Translations under genes and position numbers: made by a program
The notes under the pieces: model-generated
What the model saw: only the letters and a program-made list of their open reading frames with translations
What the model was told of the DNA's origin: nothing
Database searches by the model: none
Assembly (NCBI RefSeq): GCF_905372115.1
Contig: NZ_CAJPNR010000009.1
Span: 1 to 62,031, forward strand
Source of the DNA: an uncultured Streptococcus sp.
Lineage (GTDB): Bacteria > Bacillota > Bacilli > Lactobacillales > Streptococcaceae
Reading direction: 5' to 3'
DNA length: 62,031 bases
Part shown: in pieces, positions 25,431 to 34,980 of the stretch
Layout of the letters: each line of letters begins with the position of its first letter
Numbering within the stretch: position 1 is the first letter of the stretch

Positions 25431-26225
25431 ATGAGTATAAAATTAGTAGCAACGGATATGGACGGGACCTTTTTGGACAGTAAAGGTCAGTTTGATATGG
25501 ACCGGCTCAAGCATGTTTTGGCTCGCTTTAAAGAAAAAGATATGTATTTTGCCGTAGCCAGCGGGCGCGCCCTCTTGTCGCTGGAAAAGCTGTTTGAGGA
25601 AGTGCGCAATGAGATTATTTTTATTGCTGAAAACGGCAGTTTAGTTGAGTTTCACGGCGATGATCTCTATGAAGCAACTATGCCTCGGGACTTTTACCTC
25701 AAGGTTTTTGACAAGCTGCAGGAATCACCCTATGTCAATGTCAATGAGCTGCTTTTGACAGGCAAACGTGCCTGCTATGTCTTGGAGACTGTGGATCCGA
25801 CCTATCTTTCTTTCAGTGCTCATTATAATGAAAATATTCAAAAAGTGGCGAGCTTGGCTGATATCGACGATGAAATTTTCAAGTTTACGACCAATTTTGC
25901 TGAGGACCAAGTCGCAGCTGGTGAAGCTTGGGTCAATGAGAATATCGATGGAGTCAAGGCTATGACGACTGGCTACAAGTCTATCGACATTGTTTTGGAT
26001 TATGTGGATAAGGGGGTTGCCATTGTCGAGCTGGCCAAGAAGTTAGACATAGATCTTTCTCAGGTTATGGTCTTTGGGGATAATCTCAACGATATGCACA
26101 TGATGCAGGTGGCTGGCTATCCGATTGCGACTGAAAATGCTCGCCCTGAGATTTTAGAAGTCGCCAAGGAAGTCATCGGTCACCATGATGCTCAGTCGGT
26201 TATCACTTACATGGAGGGATTATAA
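25431..26225 (+). CDS. HAD-superfamily Cof-type phosphatase (first)
   Basis: A 264-residue HAD hydrolase of the Cof/YidA class. Motif I is ATDMDGTFLDS (nucleophile Asp near residue 9), a type IIB cap follows, and motif IV is FGDNLNDMHMM near residue 215. It probably dephosphorylates small phosphometabolites such as sugar phosphates or flavin/pyridoxal phosphates; the substrate is unknown. It starts two bases after smc and overlaps the next HAD gene by one base. Confidence 0.9.
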   Translation: MSIKLVATDMDGTFLDSKGQFDMDRLKHVLARFKEKDMYFAVASGRALLSLEKLFEEVRNEIIFIAENGSLVEFHGDDLYEATMPRDFYLKVFDKLQESPYVNVNELLLTGKRACYVLETVDPTYLSFSAHYNENIQKVASLADIDDEIFKFTTNFAEDQVAAGEAWVNENIDGVKAMTTGYKSIDIVLDYVDKGVAIVELAKKLDIDLSQVMVFGDNLNDMHMMQVAGYPIATENARPEILEVAKEVIGHHDAQSVITYMEGL

Positions 26226-27043
26226 TGGCAGATATAAAACTGATTGCTCTGGACTTGGATGGAACTCTCCTGACTTCAGACAAGAAGATTTCTGACCGCA
26301 ATTTAGCAGCTTTAAAAGCAGCTCAGGCCAAGGGAGTTAAGGTAGTTCTGACTACTGGTCGCCCCCTTAAGGCTATGGATTTTTTCCTGCATGAGCTGGG
26401 AACAGACGGTCGAGAGGATGAGTACACCATTACTTTTAATGGTGGTCTTGTTCAGCGCAACACTGGAGAAATCCTTGATAAAACAGTCTTTTCTTATGAT
26501 GATGTAGCCCGGATTTACGAGGAGACGGATAAACTCCACATTCCCCTTGATGCTATCTGCGAAGGACTTGTCTATCAAATTCAGTCCGATCAAGACTCGC
26601 TTTATGCTCAGTTCAATCCAGCTCTGACCTTTGAGTCTATTGATTTTAGTGATTTGTCCAGCCAGCAGACTTATAATAAATGTGTGACCGCTTATGCTCA
26701 AGAACCATTGGATGCGGCTATTGAGCAAATTTCACCAGAATTATTTGAGCGCTATGAGATTTTCAAATCTAGAGAAATGTTGCTGGAGTGGTCACCGAAA
26801 AATGTCCATAAGGCCAATGGTTTGGAGAAACTGATTGCCCATTTAGGCATTGAGAGAAGTCAAGTCATGGCTTGTGGTGATGAAGCCAACGATCTATCTA
26901 TGGTTGAGTGGGCTGGTTTGGGAGTGGCCATGCAGAATGCAGTAGCCATCGTCAAGAAAGCAGCCAATGTGGTGACACCTATGACCAATGATGAGGATGC
27001 AGTGGCTTGGGCTATTGAAGAATATGTACTAAAGGAGGATTAG
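26225..27043 (+). CDS. HAD-superfamily Cof-type phosphatase (second)
   Basis: A 272-residue paralogue-like Cof-type HAD phosphatase with motif I ALDLDGTLLTS (residues 7-17) and motif IV CGDEANDLSMVEWAG near 219. The sequence differs enough from its neighbour that this is not a recent tandem copy. It is translationally coupled to the HAD gene before it (shared base at 26225) and precedes ftsY by three bases. The physiological substrate is unknown. Confidence 0.9.
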   Translation: MADIKLIALDLDGTLLTSDKKISDRNLAALKAAQAKGVKVVLTTGRPLKAMDFFLHELGTDGREDEYTITFNGGLVQRNTGEILDKTVFSYDDVARIYEETDKLHIPLDAICEGLVYQIQSDQDSLYAQFNPALTFESIDFSDLSSQQTYNKCVTAYAQEPLDAAIEQISPELFERYEIFKSREMLLEWSPKNVHKANGLEKLIAHLGIERSQVMACGDEANDLSMVEWAGLGVAMQNAVAIVKKAANVVTPMTNDEDAVAWAIEEYVLKED

Positions 27044-27046
27044 CCG

Positions 27047-28567
27047 ATGGGATTATTTGATCGCCTTTTTGGCCGAAAAAAGCAAGAACCGCCGATTGAA
27101 GAAGTTGTCAAGGAAGCGTTGGAAAACATTGGCGAGCTTGAAGAAGAAACAGCGCCTGTTCCAGAAGCAGGAGAAAATCTTGAAGCGGAAGCTGTTCGGT
27201 CCTATCAGGACGAGCAGCAACTTGATGACCAAATTTCGGATACAAAAGATAGTTTGGCTGATGTTGAAGAGCTAGCATCTCAAGCTATTCAAGAAGAAAG
27301 CAAGGAGCCAGAGCATGAAAGAGAAATTATTGCAGAAAATCAAGAAGTGGCTCAAGGAGCAACTCAGACTGAAGAAACTCTAGAAGAGCACCAGCCTGAA
27401 AGCAGTGACGAAACGGTAGAAGAACTTGTTGGACAAGCGGATCTTTCGGATGAAGCATCATCTCATACTGAGCATAAAGCAACTTCTTATGACGAGGTGA
27501 TAACTGATTCAAATAATGAGTTCGAGCCAGAAACAGAAGCTAAGTCACTAACAGAATCAGAACAGGTCGACCAAGCAGCTGATGTTGCTGAAGAATCAGA
27601 AGCAGCAGCTACAGAAGAGTCTGTTGAACTTCCTCAAGAGGAATCCACTCAGGAAAAATATGACCGCAGCCTAAAGAAGACTCGGACAGGATTTGGAGCA
27701 CGGCTCAATGCCTTCTTTGCTAATTTCCGCTCAGTAGATGAAGAGTTCTTCGAAGACTTGGAAGAGCTGCTCATCACTAGTGATGTAGGGGTTCAAGTAG
27801 CTTCCAGTCTGACTGAGGAACTACGCTATGAAGCCCGTCTGGAAAATGCTAAAAAACCAGCTGCTCTGCGCCAGCTGATTATTGAAAAATTGGTGGACAT
27901 ATATGAGAAAGATGGCCGCTTTAATGAAAAAATCAATTTCCAAAACGGTCTGACTGTCATGCTCTTTGTTGGGGTCAACGGAGTTGGTAAAACTACCTCT
28001 ATCGGTAAACTAGCCTATAAGTACAAACAAGAAGGTAAGAAAGTCATGTTGGTAGCTGCAGATACATTCCGAGCTGGAGCAGTGGCTCAGCTGGCTGAAT
28101 GGGGTCGGCGCGTAGATGTTCCAGTAGTAACGGGGCCTGAAAAGAGTGACCCTGCCAGCGTGGTTTATGACGGTATGGAGCGTGCTCAAGCAGAGCAGGT
28201 TGATGTTCTTATGATTGACACGGCGGGACGCCTGCAAAATAAAGACAATCTCATGGCAGAGCTAGAGAAAATTGGCCGCATTATTAAGCGGGTGGATCCA
28301 GAAGCACCGCATGAAACTTTCCTAGCTCTCGATGCTTCAACTGGTCAGAATGCTCTGGTTCAGGCCAAGGAATTTTCTAAAATCACCCCAGTCACAGGAA
28401 TTGTACTGACGAAGATTGATGGAACAGCTCGAGGCGGGGTTGTGTTAGCTATTCGTCAGGAATTGGATATTCCAGTGAAGCTGATTGGCTTTGGAGAAAA
28501 GATTGATGATATCGGTGAGTTCAACTCAGAGAACTTTATGAAAGGCCTGCTTGAAGGCTTAGTATAA
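27047..28567 (+). CDS. ftsY: Signal recognition particle receptor FtsY
   Basis: A 506-residue SRP receptor GTPase. The first ~205 residues are an acidic, Glu/Gln-rich A domain, long for Firmicutes but usual in streptococci. The N domain follows (about 215-295), then the G domain with GVNGVGKTTSIGKL near 308, DTAGR near 390 and TKIDGTARGG near 455. It receives ribosome-SRP complexes at the membrane. SD AAGGAGG stands before ATG 27047. It is last in the rnc-smc-HAD-HAD operon. Confidence 0.97.
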   Translation: MGLFDRLFGRKKQEPPIEEVVKEALENIGELEEETAPVPEAGENLEAEAVRSYQDEQQLDDQISDTKDSLADVEELASQAIQEESKEPEHEREIIAENQEVAQGATQTEETLEEHQPESSDETVEELVGQADLSDEASSHTEHKATSYDEVITDSNNEFEPETEAKSLTESEQVDQAADVAEESEAAATEESVELPQEESTQEKYDRSLKKTRTGFGARLNAFFANFRSVDEEFFEDLEELLITSDVGVQVASSLTEELRYEARLENAKKPAALRQLIIEKLVDIYEKDGRFNEKINFQNGLTVMLFVGVNGVGKTTSIGKLAYKYKQEGKKVMLVAADTFRAGAVAQLAEWGRRVDVPVVTGPEKSDPASVVYDGMERAQAEQVDVLMIDTAGRLQNKDNLMAELEKIGRIIKRVDPEAPHETFLALDASTGQNALVQAKEFSKITPVTGIVLTKIDGTARGGVVLAIRQELDIPVKLIGFGEKIDDIGEFNSENFMKGLLEGLV

Positions 28568-28569
28568 AA

Positions 28570-28600
28570 CAAAAAACCAGTACGAGTACTGGTTTTTTTA
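28570..28600. terminator. Bidirectional terminator, ftsY and zwf
   Basis: AAAAACCAGTAC and GTACTGGTTTTTTT form a stem flanked by A and T tracts on both strands, between the convergent ftsY and zwf genes. Confidence 0.85.
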
Positions 28601-28617
28601 TGAACAATTTTTAAATT

Positions 28618-30078
28618 TTATTTGTTTGGAGACCACTGCCAGTCAGCTCCAAATTCTTTAAGGAGTTCAAAGGAAGCATCTGGTCCCATAGAACCGACAG
28701 GATACTCATGAAGAGGCACTTCGTTGCTATGCCAGAGCTCTTCAATCTGATCGATCAGTTCCCAGCTGGAGCGGACTTCATCCCAGTGGCTGAAGTTGGT
28801 TGAGTCATTGTTGAGGACGTCAAAGATTAATTTTTCGTAAGGATCAGGGGAAGCACCGCTGGCTGTTGCGTCTGTCCGGTAGTCCAGAGAAAGGGGAGCT
28901 AAGCTGAAGCGTTCGCCGACCTCTTTGCCATTCATGCTAAGTGAGAAGCCCTCAGTCGGCTGGATATGAATGGTCAGAACATTTGGTGCTAATTCCTCAC
29001 CAAAGATAGACTCCATCTGCTTGAAAACAATATTGACAAGAGTGCCTTTTTCAGTGAGGCGTTTACCAGTTCGGAAGAAAAATGGAACATCACGGAAACG
29101 CTCGCTATTTACAAAGAAAGCTCCTGAAGCAAAGGTTTCAGTCATGGAGTCAGGATTGACATTAGGTTCACTCCGGTAGGAGATGTATTTCTTGCCTTTG
29201 ACTGTGCCAGACTTATACTGACCGCGGATAAAGAAGCGTTTCAAGTCTTCTTTATTTGGCTGTACCAAGCGCTCAAAAACTTTGACTTTCTCTGCCCGAA
29301 TGTCCTCTTTGCTGAAGCTTTTCGGCTTGTCCATAGCTAAGAGTGACAGGAGCTGTAAGGTATGATTCTGCACCATATCGCGCAGAGCACCGGACTGGTC
29401 ATAGTAACCGCCGCGTTCTTCGACGCCTAGCTTTTCTGCAAAGGTAATCTGGACATTGTCAATGTAGTCACGATTCCAGATATTTTCAAAGAGAAGATTG
29501 GCAAAGCGGATAGCGAAGATGCTCTGAATCATTTCCTTGCCTAGATAATGGTCAATACGGAAAATCTGCTCTTCATCAAAGGCCGCCAAGAGTTCTTCGT
29601 TAAGTTGGCTGGCAGTTGCCAAGTCTGTTCCGAAAGGTTTTTCGACAATCAGACGTTCAAATCCTTTGCCATCTACGATGTTTTCAGACTTGAGATGTTT
29701 GGCAATGGTACCGAAAAATTGCGGAGCCATGGATAGGAAGAAGAGTTTATTGTGCTCGGCTTGGTATTGCTCATTGAGTCGATTTTGAAGCTTGCGCAGC
29801 TCAATGTAGTGCTCGGTATCCTGCACATCATGACTTTGATAGTAGAAGTGACTGGCAAACTCTTGGGCTTGCTCTGGACTGTCAGCTAAATCAGCGATTG
29901 CTTCGACAACTACAGACTCAAAATACTCCTTGCTCCAAGGCCGGCGGGCGGTTCCGATAACTGCAAAATGCTTGGAAAGATTGCCAGACTTATAGAGCCT
30001 GAAGAGGGATGGATAGAGTTTTCTTTTGGCCAAGTCACCGCTGGCTCCGAAAATTGTTACAATAACTTTTGAAGACAT
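28618..30078 (-). CDS. zwf: Glucose-6-phosphate 1-dehydrogenase
   Basis: A 486-residue enzyme, full length, catalysing the first step of the oxidative pentose phosphate pathway and producing NADPH. The nucleotide-binding motif GASGDLAKRKL is at residues 10-20 and the active-site signature RIDHYLGKE at about 172-180. It is a single-gene unit. The minus-strand TGTGATAAAAT at about 30119-30109 is a good extended -10. NADPH from Zwf would feed the glutathione reductase encoded at 45.8 kb. Confidence 0.97.
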   Translation of the reverse strand: MSSKVIVTIFGASGDLAKRKLYPSLFRLYKSGNLSKHFAVIGTARRPWSKEYFESVVVEAIADLADSPEQAQEFASHFYYQSHDVQDTEHYIELRKLQNRLNEQYQAEHNKLFFLSMAPQFFGTIAKHLKSENIVDGKGFERLIVEKPFGTDLATASQLNEELLAAFDEEQIFRIDHYLGKEMIQSIFAIRFANLLFENIWNRDYIDNVQITFAEKLGVEERGGYYDQSGALRDMVQNHTLQLLSLLAMDKPKSFSKEDIRAEKVKVFERLVQPNKEDLKRFFIRGQYKSGTVKGKKYISYRSEPNVNPDSMTETFASGAFFVNSERFRDVPFFFRTGKRLTEKGTLVNIVFKQMESIFGEELAPNVLTIHIQPTEGFSLSMNGKEVGERFSLAPLSLDYRTDATASGASPDPYEKLIFDVLNNDSTNFSHWDEVRSSWELIDQIEELWHSNEVPLHEYPVGSMGPDASFELLKEFGADWQWSPNK

Positions 30079-30217
30079 CCTGATACCTATTTTCTAAATG
30101 ATGTCTCTATTTTATCACAATTTTTCTAAAGATTGTATTCAGAAATTCGGTTTCTGAAAAGGGGGATAAATAGAAAGAAATTGACCGCTGCTTGAAACAT
30201 ATTCAAATACAAAAAAT

Positions 30218-30245
30218 GAGGCTTAGACACGATTGTGCCAGCCTC
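30218..30245 (-). terminator. Terminator of the YcgR/YcgQ-type operon
   Basis: On the minus strand GAGGCTGGCAC, loop, GTGTCTAAGCCTC is followed by ATTTTTTG. It lies eight bases after the stop codon. Confidence 0.75.
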
Positions 30246-30252
30246 GTTTTCT

Positions 30253-31071
30253 TTATTCAAATACCCGATAAACGTAAGGATTGTCCGGTTTTTCTACCTT
30301 ATCAAAACTTTCGACTTCTAGAGTTGGCAGGCTTTGCCCCAGACTTTTATGGTAATGCATGGTAATTTTTCCCTTGGCATGAATCCAGGTATTATTCTCG
30401 AAATGCTGGGTATTTCCAGTCGTCAAGAGGCCATAGACACCTGAGTCGGCGATACAATGGATAATACCGAAGCGAAAGAGAAATTGGCTCTTCTGATCGC
30501 TGGGGTCATTGTAGACAAACCCGGTGAACTCCAGCGTCTTGCCTACAAACTCGTCGGGATAATCATAGATGACTTCCATGATTTCCATGTAGTTCTCAGT
30601 TGTGACCTGAATGGTATCTTGCTTGACATATTTCTTAGCGGCTGCCCGCATTTCTTTTTCGTAAGCCCCCTTGGTAAAGTAGGTGCTGGTGTCCGGCTTC
30701 AGGTATTGGCTGGTTGTGCCTTCGTCCTGCTGAATAGCAGTTGAAGTTCCCTCAGCCAGCGGGAAATGAAATCCTTTAGCCGAAACTGTTGTCGAATCCA
30801 AGGTTACAGTTGGAAAGAAAATTCCTACAAAAAGCGGAATGACGAGGAGCAGCACGCTGCCTAACTTGGCCCAGCGAGTGCTTAAATGACTATGAACCTC
30901 CATCTTTTTCATCCAGATGATAAGCTGCACGACTGCCAAGACAAAGGACAGAATCATAGACAAGTATGCCAGATAGGAATAGTGGAGATTGATATATTGA
31001 TTAAGCTTGCCCGTCAGCTGCAGATACATGGTAATCTCAAAGTAGCCGACTAAGATTAGAAATCGAATCAT
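30253..31071 (-). CDS. TIGR03943/DUF1980 (YcgQ-like) membrane protein
   Basis: A 272-residue protein with two to three N-terminal helices (about 1-20, 31-53 and 70-90) and a large C-terminal domain of the DUF1980 / YcgQ type, found across Firmicutes next to YcgR-type permeases. I choose ATG 31071, which overlaps the permease stop as ATGA; an in-frame start seven codons earlier is less likely. Its function is unknown; a membrane assembly with the permease is inferred from constant co-occurrence. Confidence 0.85.
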   Translation of the reverse strand: MIRFLILVGYFEITMYLQLTGKLNQYINLHYSYLAYLSMILSFVLAVVQLIIWMKKMEVHSHLSTRWAKLGSVLLLVIPLFVGIFFPTVTLDSTTVSAKGFHFPLAEGTSTAIQQDEGTTSQYLKPDTSTYFTKGAYEKEMRAAAKKYVKQDTIQVTTENYMEIMEVIYDYPDEFVGKTLEFTGFVYNDPSDQKSQFLFRFGIIHCIADSGVYGLLTTGNTQHFENNTWIHAKGKITMHYHKSLGQSLPTLEVESFDKVEKPDNPYVYRVFE

Positions 31072-31973
31072 AGCACTACCCCCACAAGCCAAGAGTAAAG
31101 AAAGACGACGACGGTAACCAGGCTGATAAATTGCCAGATAAAGCGTGTCTTAAAGTAGTTTTTCATCATCAGCAGATTCTTGACATCTAGCATAGGCCCA
31201 ATGACCAAGAAAGCTAAGACTGGCGATAGGCCGAAGCTAGCAATCAAGGAGCTACCGATGAAAGCATCAGCTTCGCTGCAAAGTGAGAGCAGGAAGGACA
31301 GTAGCATGAGGAGAAGAATTGCAACAGCTGGTGTCGAGCTGATAGAGGTCAGGATTCTGGTTGGCACATAGACTTGGACCAGGCTGGCGAAGAGACAGCC
31401 AAAGACCAGATAGCGGCCTGTATCGAAAAATTCGTCAATGGCCTGCACAAATACCTGAAATAGCTTTTTTCCTTTGCTGAGATGTGAAAAGTCATGCTCA
31501 TGAACAGCCTTGCGATTTTCTTTTTGAATATTGCTGTCTGCAAAGAAGCCCAGGAAAATCCCTAAAAGAATAGCCACGACCATAGAACCTAAAGCACGAA
31601 GCAGAGCCATTCGGAAGGAATTACCAAAGGCTGAGTAGGTCGCAAAAAGCACGATGGGGTTGATGACTGGCGCCGTTACCAGAAAAGGCACAGCTGTGTA
31701 ACTGGGAACTTTCTTTTCCAGAAACCGATTTATAATAGGGACGATTCCGCACTCGCAAGAAGGAAAGACAAAACCAACCAAGCTTCCAAAGAAAATCCGA
31801 GCCCATTTGTTCTTGGGTAGGAAACGATAAACTTTGTCTGGCGTGACATACACCTCGATAAAGCCAGAAATAATACTTCCGATTAAGACAAAAGGCAGGG
31901 CTTCAATGATAATGGAGAGAAAGATGGCACCGGCTTGCAGGACACTGGCCGGCAGCTGAGAGAAGAAGCTCAT
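31068..31973 (-). CDS. YcgR-like permease (UPF0718/DUF318)
   Basis: A 301-residue polytopic membrane protein with about eight helices, of the DUF318/UPF0718 permease family. Conserved landmarks are FPSCECGIVPI near residue 74, carrying two cysteines, and SLCSEADAFIGSS near 230. It is linked by ATGA overlaps to the gene on either side. A metal or small-molecule transport role is often suggested for the family; the substrate is not evident here. Confidence 0.87.
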   Translation of the reverse strand: MSFFSQLPASVLQAGAIFLSIIIEALPFVLIGSIISGFIEVYVTPDKVYRFLPKNKWARIFFGSLVGFVFPSCECGIVPIINRFLEKKVPSYTAVPFLVTAPVINPIVLFATYSAFGNSFRMALLRALGSMVVAILLGIFLGFFADSNIQKENRKAVHEHDFSHLSKGKKLFQVFVQAIDEFFDTGRYLVFGCLFASLVQVYVPTRILTSISSTPAVAILLLMLLSFLLSLCSEADAFIGSSLIASFGLSPVLAFLVIGPMLDVKNLLMMKNYFKTRFIWQFISLVTVVVFLYSWLVGVVL

Positions 31974-32107
31974 TCTTTCTTATCCTTCTCGTTTTTAGAT
32001 TTTTTCTTGTCTTCCTCAGGGAACTCTACCTTTTCCATCTTGGGCAGGGTCGCAAACTCCTCGAACATTTTGTCCAAATCGTCTGATCTAGTAAATTTAA
32101 CAGCCAT
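31970..32107 (-). CDS. 45-residue conserved-type small protein
   Basis: A short gene: ATG at 32107, TGA at 31972-31970, whose last bases overlap the permease ATG at 31973 (ATGA). The product begins MAVKFTRSDDLDKMFEEF and ends in a Lys/Glu-rich, probably disordered tail. It has no membrane segment. It resembles small proteins seen in streptococci (possibly the SPJ_0845 family, from memory). It is the first cistron of the YcgR/YcgQ operon. Confidence 0.75.
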   Translation of the reverse strand: MAVKFTRSDDLDKMFEEFATLPKMEKVEFPEEDKKKSKNEKDKKE

Positions 32108-32267
32108 AGAGGCACCTCATTTCTAAGATAATAATTCTATTATACTACCAATTATCAAAAAATGAAATTTTGAAACATAGGAGACTCTTTGTCGCTGATT
32201 TACCCTAAATTTTTTTGTACAAATAGTACTAAATAGTTCTAAAACTGCCTATCTTTCAAAGCACTTG

Positions 32268-32276
32268 TGATATAAT
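32268..32276 (+). promoter_or_regulatory. Extended -10 promoter of tex
   Basis: TGATATAAT is a perfect extended -10 element. It ends only nine bases before ATG 32286, so a start at the usual distance would leave about two leader bases. The divergent small-protein operon has its own A/T-rich promoter region between 32108 and 32160. Confidence 0.65.
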
Positions 32277-32285
32277 AGGATTGTT

Positions 32286-34418
32286 ATGGAAAATATAAAT
32301 ATTGAAAAAATTGCCCAGAAATTGGGCCTTAAAGAAAGCCAAGTATCACAGGTCCTAGATCTGACCGCTGAAGGAAATACGATTCCTTTTATTGCTCGTT
32401 ACCGTAAGGAAATGACAGGAAATCTGGATGAGGTCGAGATTAAGGCAATCATTGACCTAGATAAGAGCATGACTGCCTTGGCGGAGCGTAAAGCGACGGT
32501 CTTAGCTAAGATTGAGGAGCAGGGCAAACTTACGGATGCGCTGCGCTCTGAGATTGAAGCCGCTGAAAAGCTGGCAGATGTGGAAGAACTTTATCTGCCT
32601 TATAAGGAGAAGCGTCGTACCAAGGCTACCCTTGCCCGTGAAGCAGGTCTCTTTCCTTTGGCCCGCCTAATCCTACAGGATGCGGCTAATCTACAGGAAG
32701 AAGCTGAGAAACTTACTAGTGAAGCCTTTTCGACAGGAGAAGCTGCTCTTGCTGGAGCAGTGGATATTCTGACCGAGGCAATTTCTGAAGATACCAAGCT
32801 GCGGGCTTGGACCTACCATGAGATGCAGACCAATTCTTTTATCGTATCCAGTCTCAAAGACGGTGATTTGGATGAAAAGCAGGTCTTCCAGATTTATTAT
32901 GATTTTTCCGAAAAAGTAGCAACTATGCAAGGCTACCGTACCCTGGCTCTTAACCGTGGTGAGAAGCTAGGTATTCTCAAGGTTGGTTTTGAGCACAATC
33001 TTGAGAAGATCTTACGCTTCTTTGAAGTTCGTTTCAAGGTGAAAAATGCCTATATTATCGAAGCTGTCCAGCAAGCAGTTAAAAAGAAAATCATTCCAGC
33101 CATGGAGCGCCGTATTCGAACCGAGCTGACTGAGGCCGCTGAGGATGGAGCGATTCAGCTATTCTCAGATAATCTCCGCAATCTCCTCCTGATTGCCCCT
33201 CTCAAAGGTCGCGTAGTACTGGGCTTTGACCCAGCTTTCCGGACAGGGGCTAAGCTAGCTGTTGTTGATGCGACAGGTAAGATGCTGACGACTCATGTTA
33301 TCTATCCAGTAGCGCCAGCAAAGCCAGCTCAGATTGAAGCATCTAAGAAGGAGTTGTCAGAGCTGATTGAGCAGTTTGGCGTGGAAATCATTGCCATCGG
33401 AAACGGAACTGCCAGCCGAGAAAGCGAAGCATTTGTAGCAGAAGTTTTGAAATCTCATCCGAATGTCAGCTATGTCATCGTCAATGAGAGCGGAGCATCT
33501 GTCTACTCTGCTAGTGAACTGGCTCGATATGAGTTTCCAGATTTGACCGTTGAAAAGCGCTCAGCTATTTCCATTGCCCGCCGATTGCAGGATCCTTTGG
33601 CTGAACTGGTTAAGATTGATCCTAAGTCCATCGGAGTTGGTCAGTACCAGCATGATGTCAGCCAGAAAAAGCTGTCTGAAAGCCTGGACTTTGTCGTTGA
33701 TACCGTGGTTAACCAAGTTGGTGTTAATATCAACACCGCCAGTCCTGCCCTTCTAGCTCACGTAGCTGGTCTTAATAAATCTATCTCAGAAAATATTGTC
33801 AAGTACCGGGAAACGGAAGGCTTGATTCGGTCTCGCGAGGCCATCAAGAAAGTGCCGCGTCTGGGCGCAAAGGCTTTTGAACAGGCAGCTGGCTTCCTGC
33901 GTATTCCCGAAAGTGATAACCTGCTAGACAATACAGGCGTTCACCCAGAGTCTTATAAGGCGGTGGAGGAGCTCTTTAAGCGTCTGGAAATTAGCAGTTT
34001 GGATGAATCAGCCCAAGCCAAATTAAAAGCAGTGCAGACTGCTAGTTTGGCTGCAGAGCTAGGCTTGGGAGAAGAAACCCTAAAAGATATTATTGCGGAT
34101 CTGCTCAAGCCTGGCCGGGATTTGCGTGATTCCTTTGACGCGCCAGTTCTGAGGCAGGATGTCTTGGATATCAAGGACCTGCGCATCGGTCAAAAGCTGG
34201 AAGGTGTCGTCCGGAATGTTGTCGATTTCGGAGCCTTTGTGGATATCGGTATCCACGAAGACGGTCTTATTCATATCTCCAAGCTGAGCACAGACTATAT
34301 CAAGCATCCTAGTCAGGTTCTATCAGTTGGTGACTTAGTCACAGTCTGGGTGGATAAACTGGATGTGGAGCGGGAGAAGGTCAACCTCTCTCTAATAGCA
34401 CCAAATGAATCTAACTAA
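32286..34418 (+). CDS. tex: Transcription accessory protein Tex
   Basis: A 710-residue Tex family protein. The order is a helical N-terminal region, a YqgF/RNase H-like domain (about 320-450, VVLGFDPAFRTGAKLAVVD), helix-hairpin-helix repeats (about 490-560, INTASPALLAHVAGL) and a C-terminal S1 RNA-binding domain (about 632-705, GVVRNVVDFGAFVDIG). It binds nucleic acid and associates with transcription; the exact role is unsettled. It overlaps the SprT-like gene by 14 bases. Confidence 0.96.
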   Translation: MENINIEKIAQKLGLKESQVSQVLDLTAEGNTIPFIARYRKEMTGNLDEVEIKAIIDLDKSMTALAERKATVLAKIEEQGKLTDALRSEIEAAEKLADVEELYLPYKEKRRTKATLAREAGLFPLARLILQDAANLQEEAEKLTSEAFSTGEAALAGAVDILTEAISEDTKLRAWTYHEMQTNSFIVSSLKDGDLDEKQVFQIYYDFSEKVATMQGYRTLALNRGEKLGILKVGFEHNLEKILRFFEVRFKVKNAYIIEAVQQAVKKKIIPAMERRIRTELTEAAEDGAIQLFSDNLRNLLLIAPLKGRVVLGFDPAFRTGAKLAVVDATGKMLTTHVIYPVAPAKPAQIEASKKELSELIEQFGVEIIAIGNGTASRESEAFVAEVLKSHPNVSYVIVNESGASVYSASELARYEFPDLTVEKRSAISIARRLQDPLAELVKIDPKSIGVGQYQHDVSQKKLSESLDFVVDTVVNQVGVNINTASPALLAHVAGLNKSISENIVKYRETEGLIRSREAIKKVPRLGAKAFEQAAGFLRIPESDNLLDNTGVHPESYKAVEELFKRLEISSLDESAQAKLKAVQTASLAAELGLGEETLKDIIADLLKPGRDLRDSFDAPVLRQDVLDIKDLRIGQKLEGVVRNVVDFGAFVDIGIHEDGLIHISKLSTDYIKHPSQVLSVGDLVTVWVDKLDVEREKVNLSLIAPNESN

Positions 34419-34842
34419 CTATGTCAAGCGGGTTTCAGCTGAAGATTTTGGCTGGGAATTCCGCCACCAAGCTTATTGGAACAAGCGTCTCCGTACTACA
34501 GGGGGACGCTTCTTTCCTAAAGACGGACATCTGGATTTTAACCCAAAAATCTATGAAACTTTTGGGCTGGAGACTTTTCGAAAAATTGTCCGCCATGAGC
34601 TGGCCCACTATCACCTCTATTATCAGGGCAAAGGATACCGCCATGGAGATAGAGATTTTAAAGAACTGCTCAAGCGAGTTGACGGTTTGCGTTATGCTCC
34701 ATCCTTGTCCGACTCGCAATCCTTTCTCATCTATGAATGCCTGAGCTGCGGAGCACTTATCCGTCGCAGACGCAGAGTTAATCTTCAAAAATACCGTTGC
34801 GGACGCTGTATGGGCAAGCTCCGTTTGTCGGAGAATGCTTGA
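34405..34842 (+). CDS. SprT-like zinc metalloprotein
   Basis: A 145-residue SprT-family protein. The gluzincin motif HELAHYH lies near residue 64, and a C-terminal zinc ribbon has CLSCG and CGRCMG cysteine pairs. The start overlaps the end of tex, so the two are coupled. SprT-like proteins may be proteases; bacterial members such as YdcK are little studied. Here it is tied to a transcription/RNA factor, which suggests a nucleic-acid quality-control role, though only by association. Confidence 0.9.
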   Translation: MNLTNYVKRVSAEDFGWEFRHQAYWNKRLRTTGGRFFPKDGHLDFNPKIYETFGLETFRKIVRHELAHYHLYYQGKGYRHGDRDFKELLKRVDGLRYAPSLSDSQSFLIYECLSCGALIRRRRRVNLQKYRCGRCMGKLRLSENA

Positions 34843-34851
34843 TAAATCAGC

Positions 34852-34881
34852 AAGAGAGTTCACTGAAGAACTCTCTTTTTT
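34852..34881 (+). terminator. Terminator of tex-sprT
   Basis: AAGAGAGTTC pairs perfectly with GAACTCTCTT, followed by TTTT. Confidence 0.88.
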
Positions 34882-34980
34882 AAAAGAATGAATATTCTAA
34901 TCCATAATCAGCCTTTGGCCCGATTGTTTTCTCATGAAATATGGTAGAATAAAGTAAATATGATCATTGAGGTCTCTATC

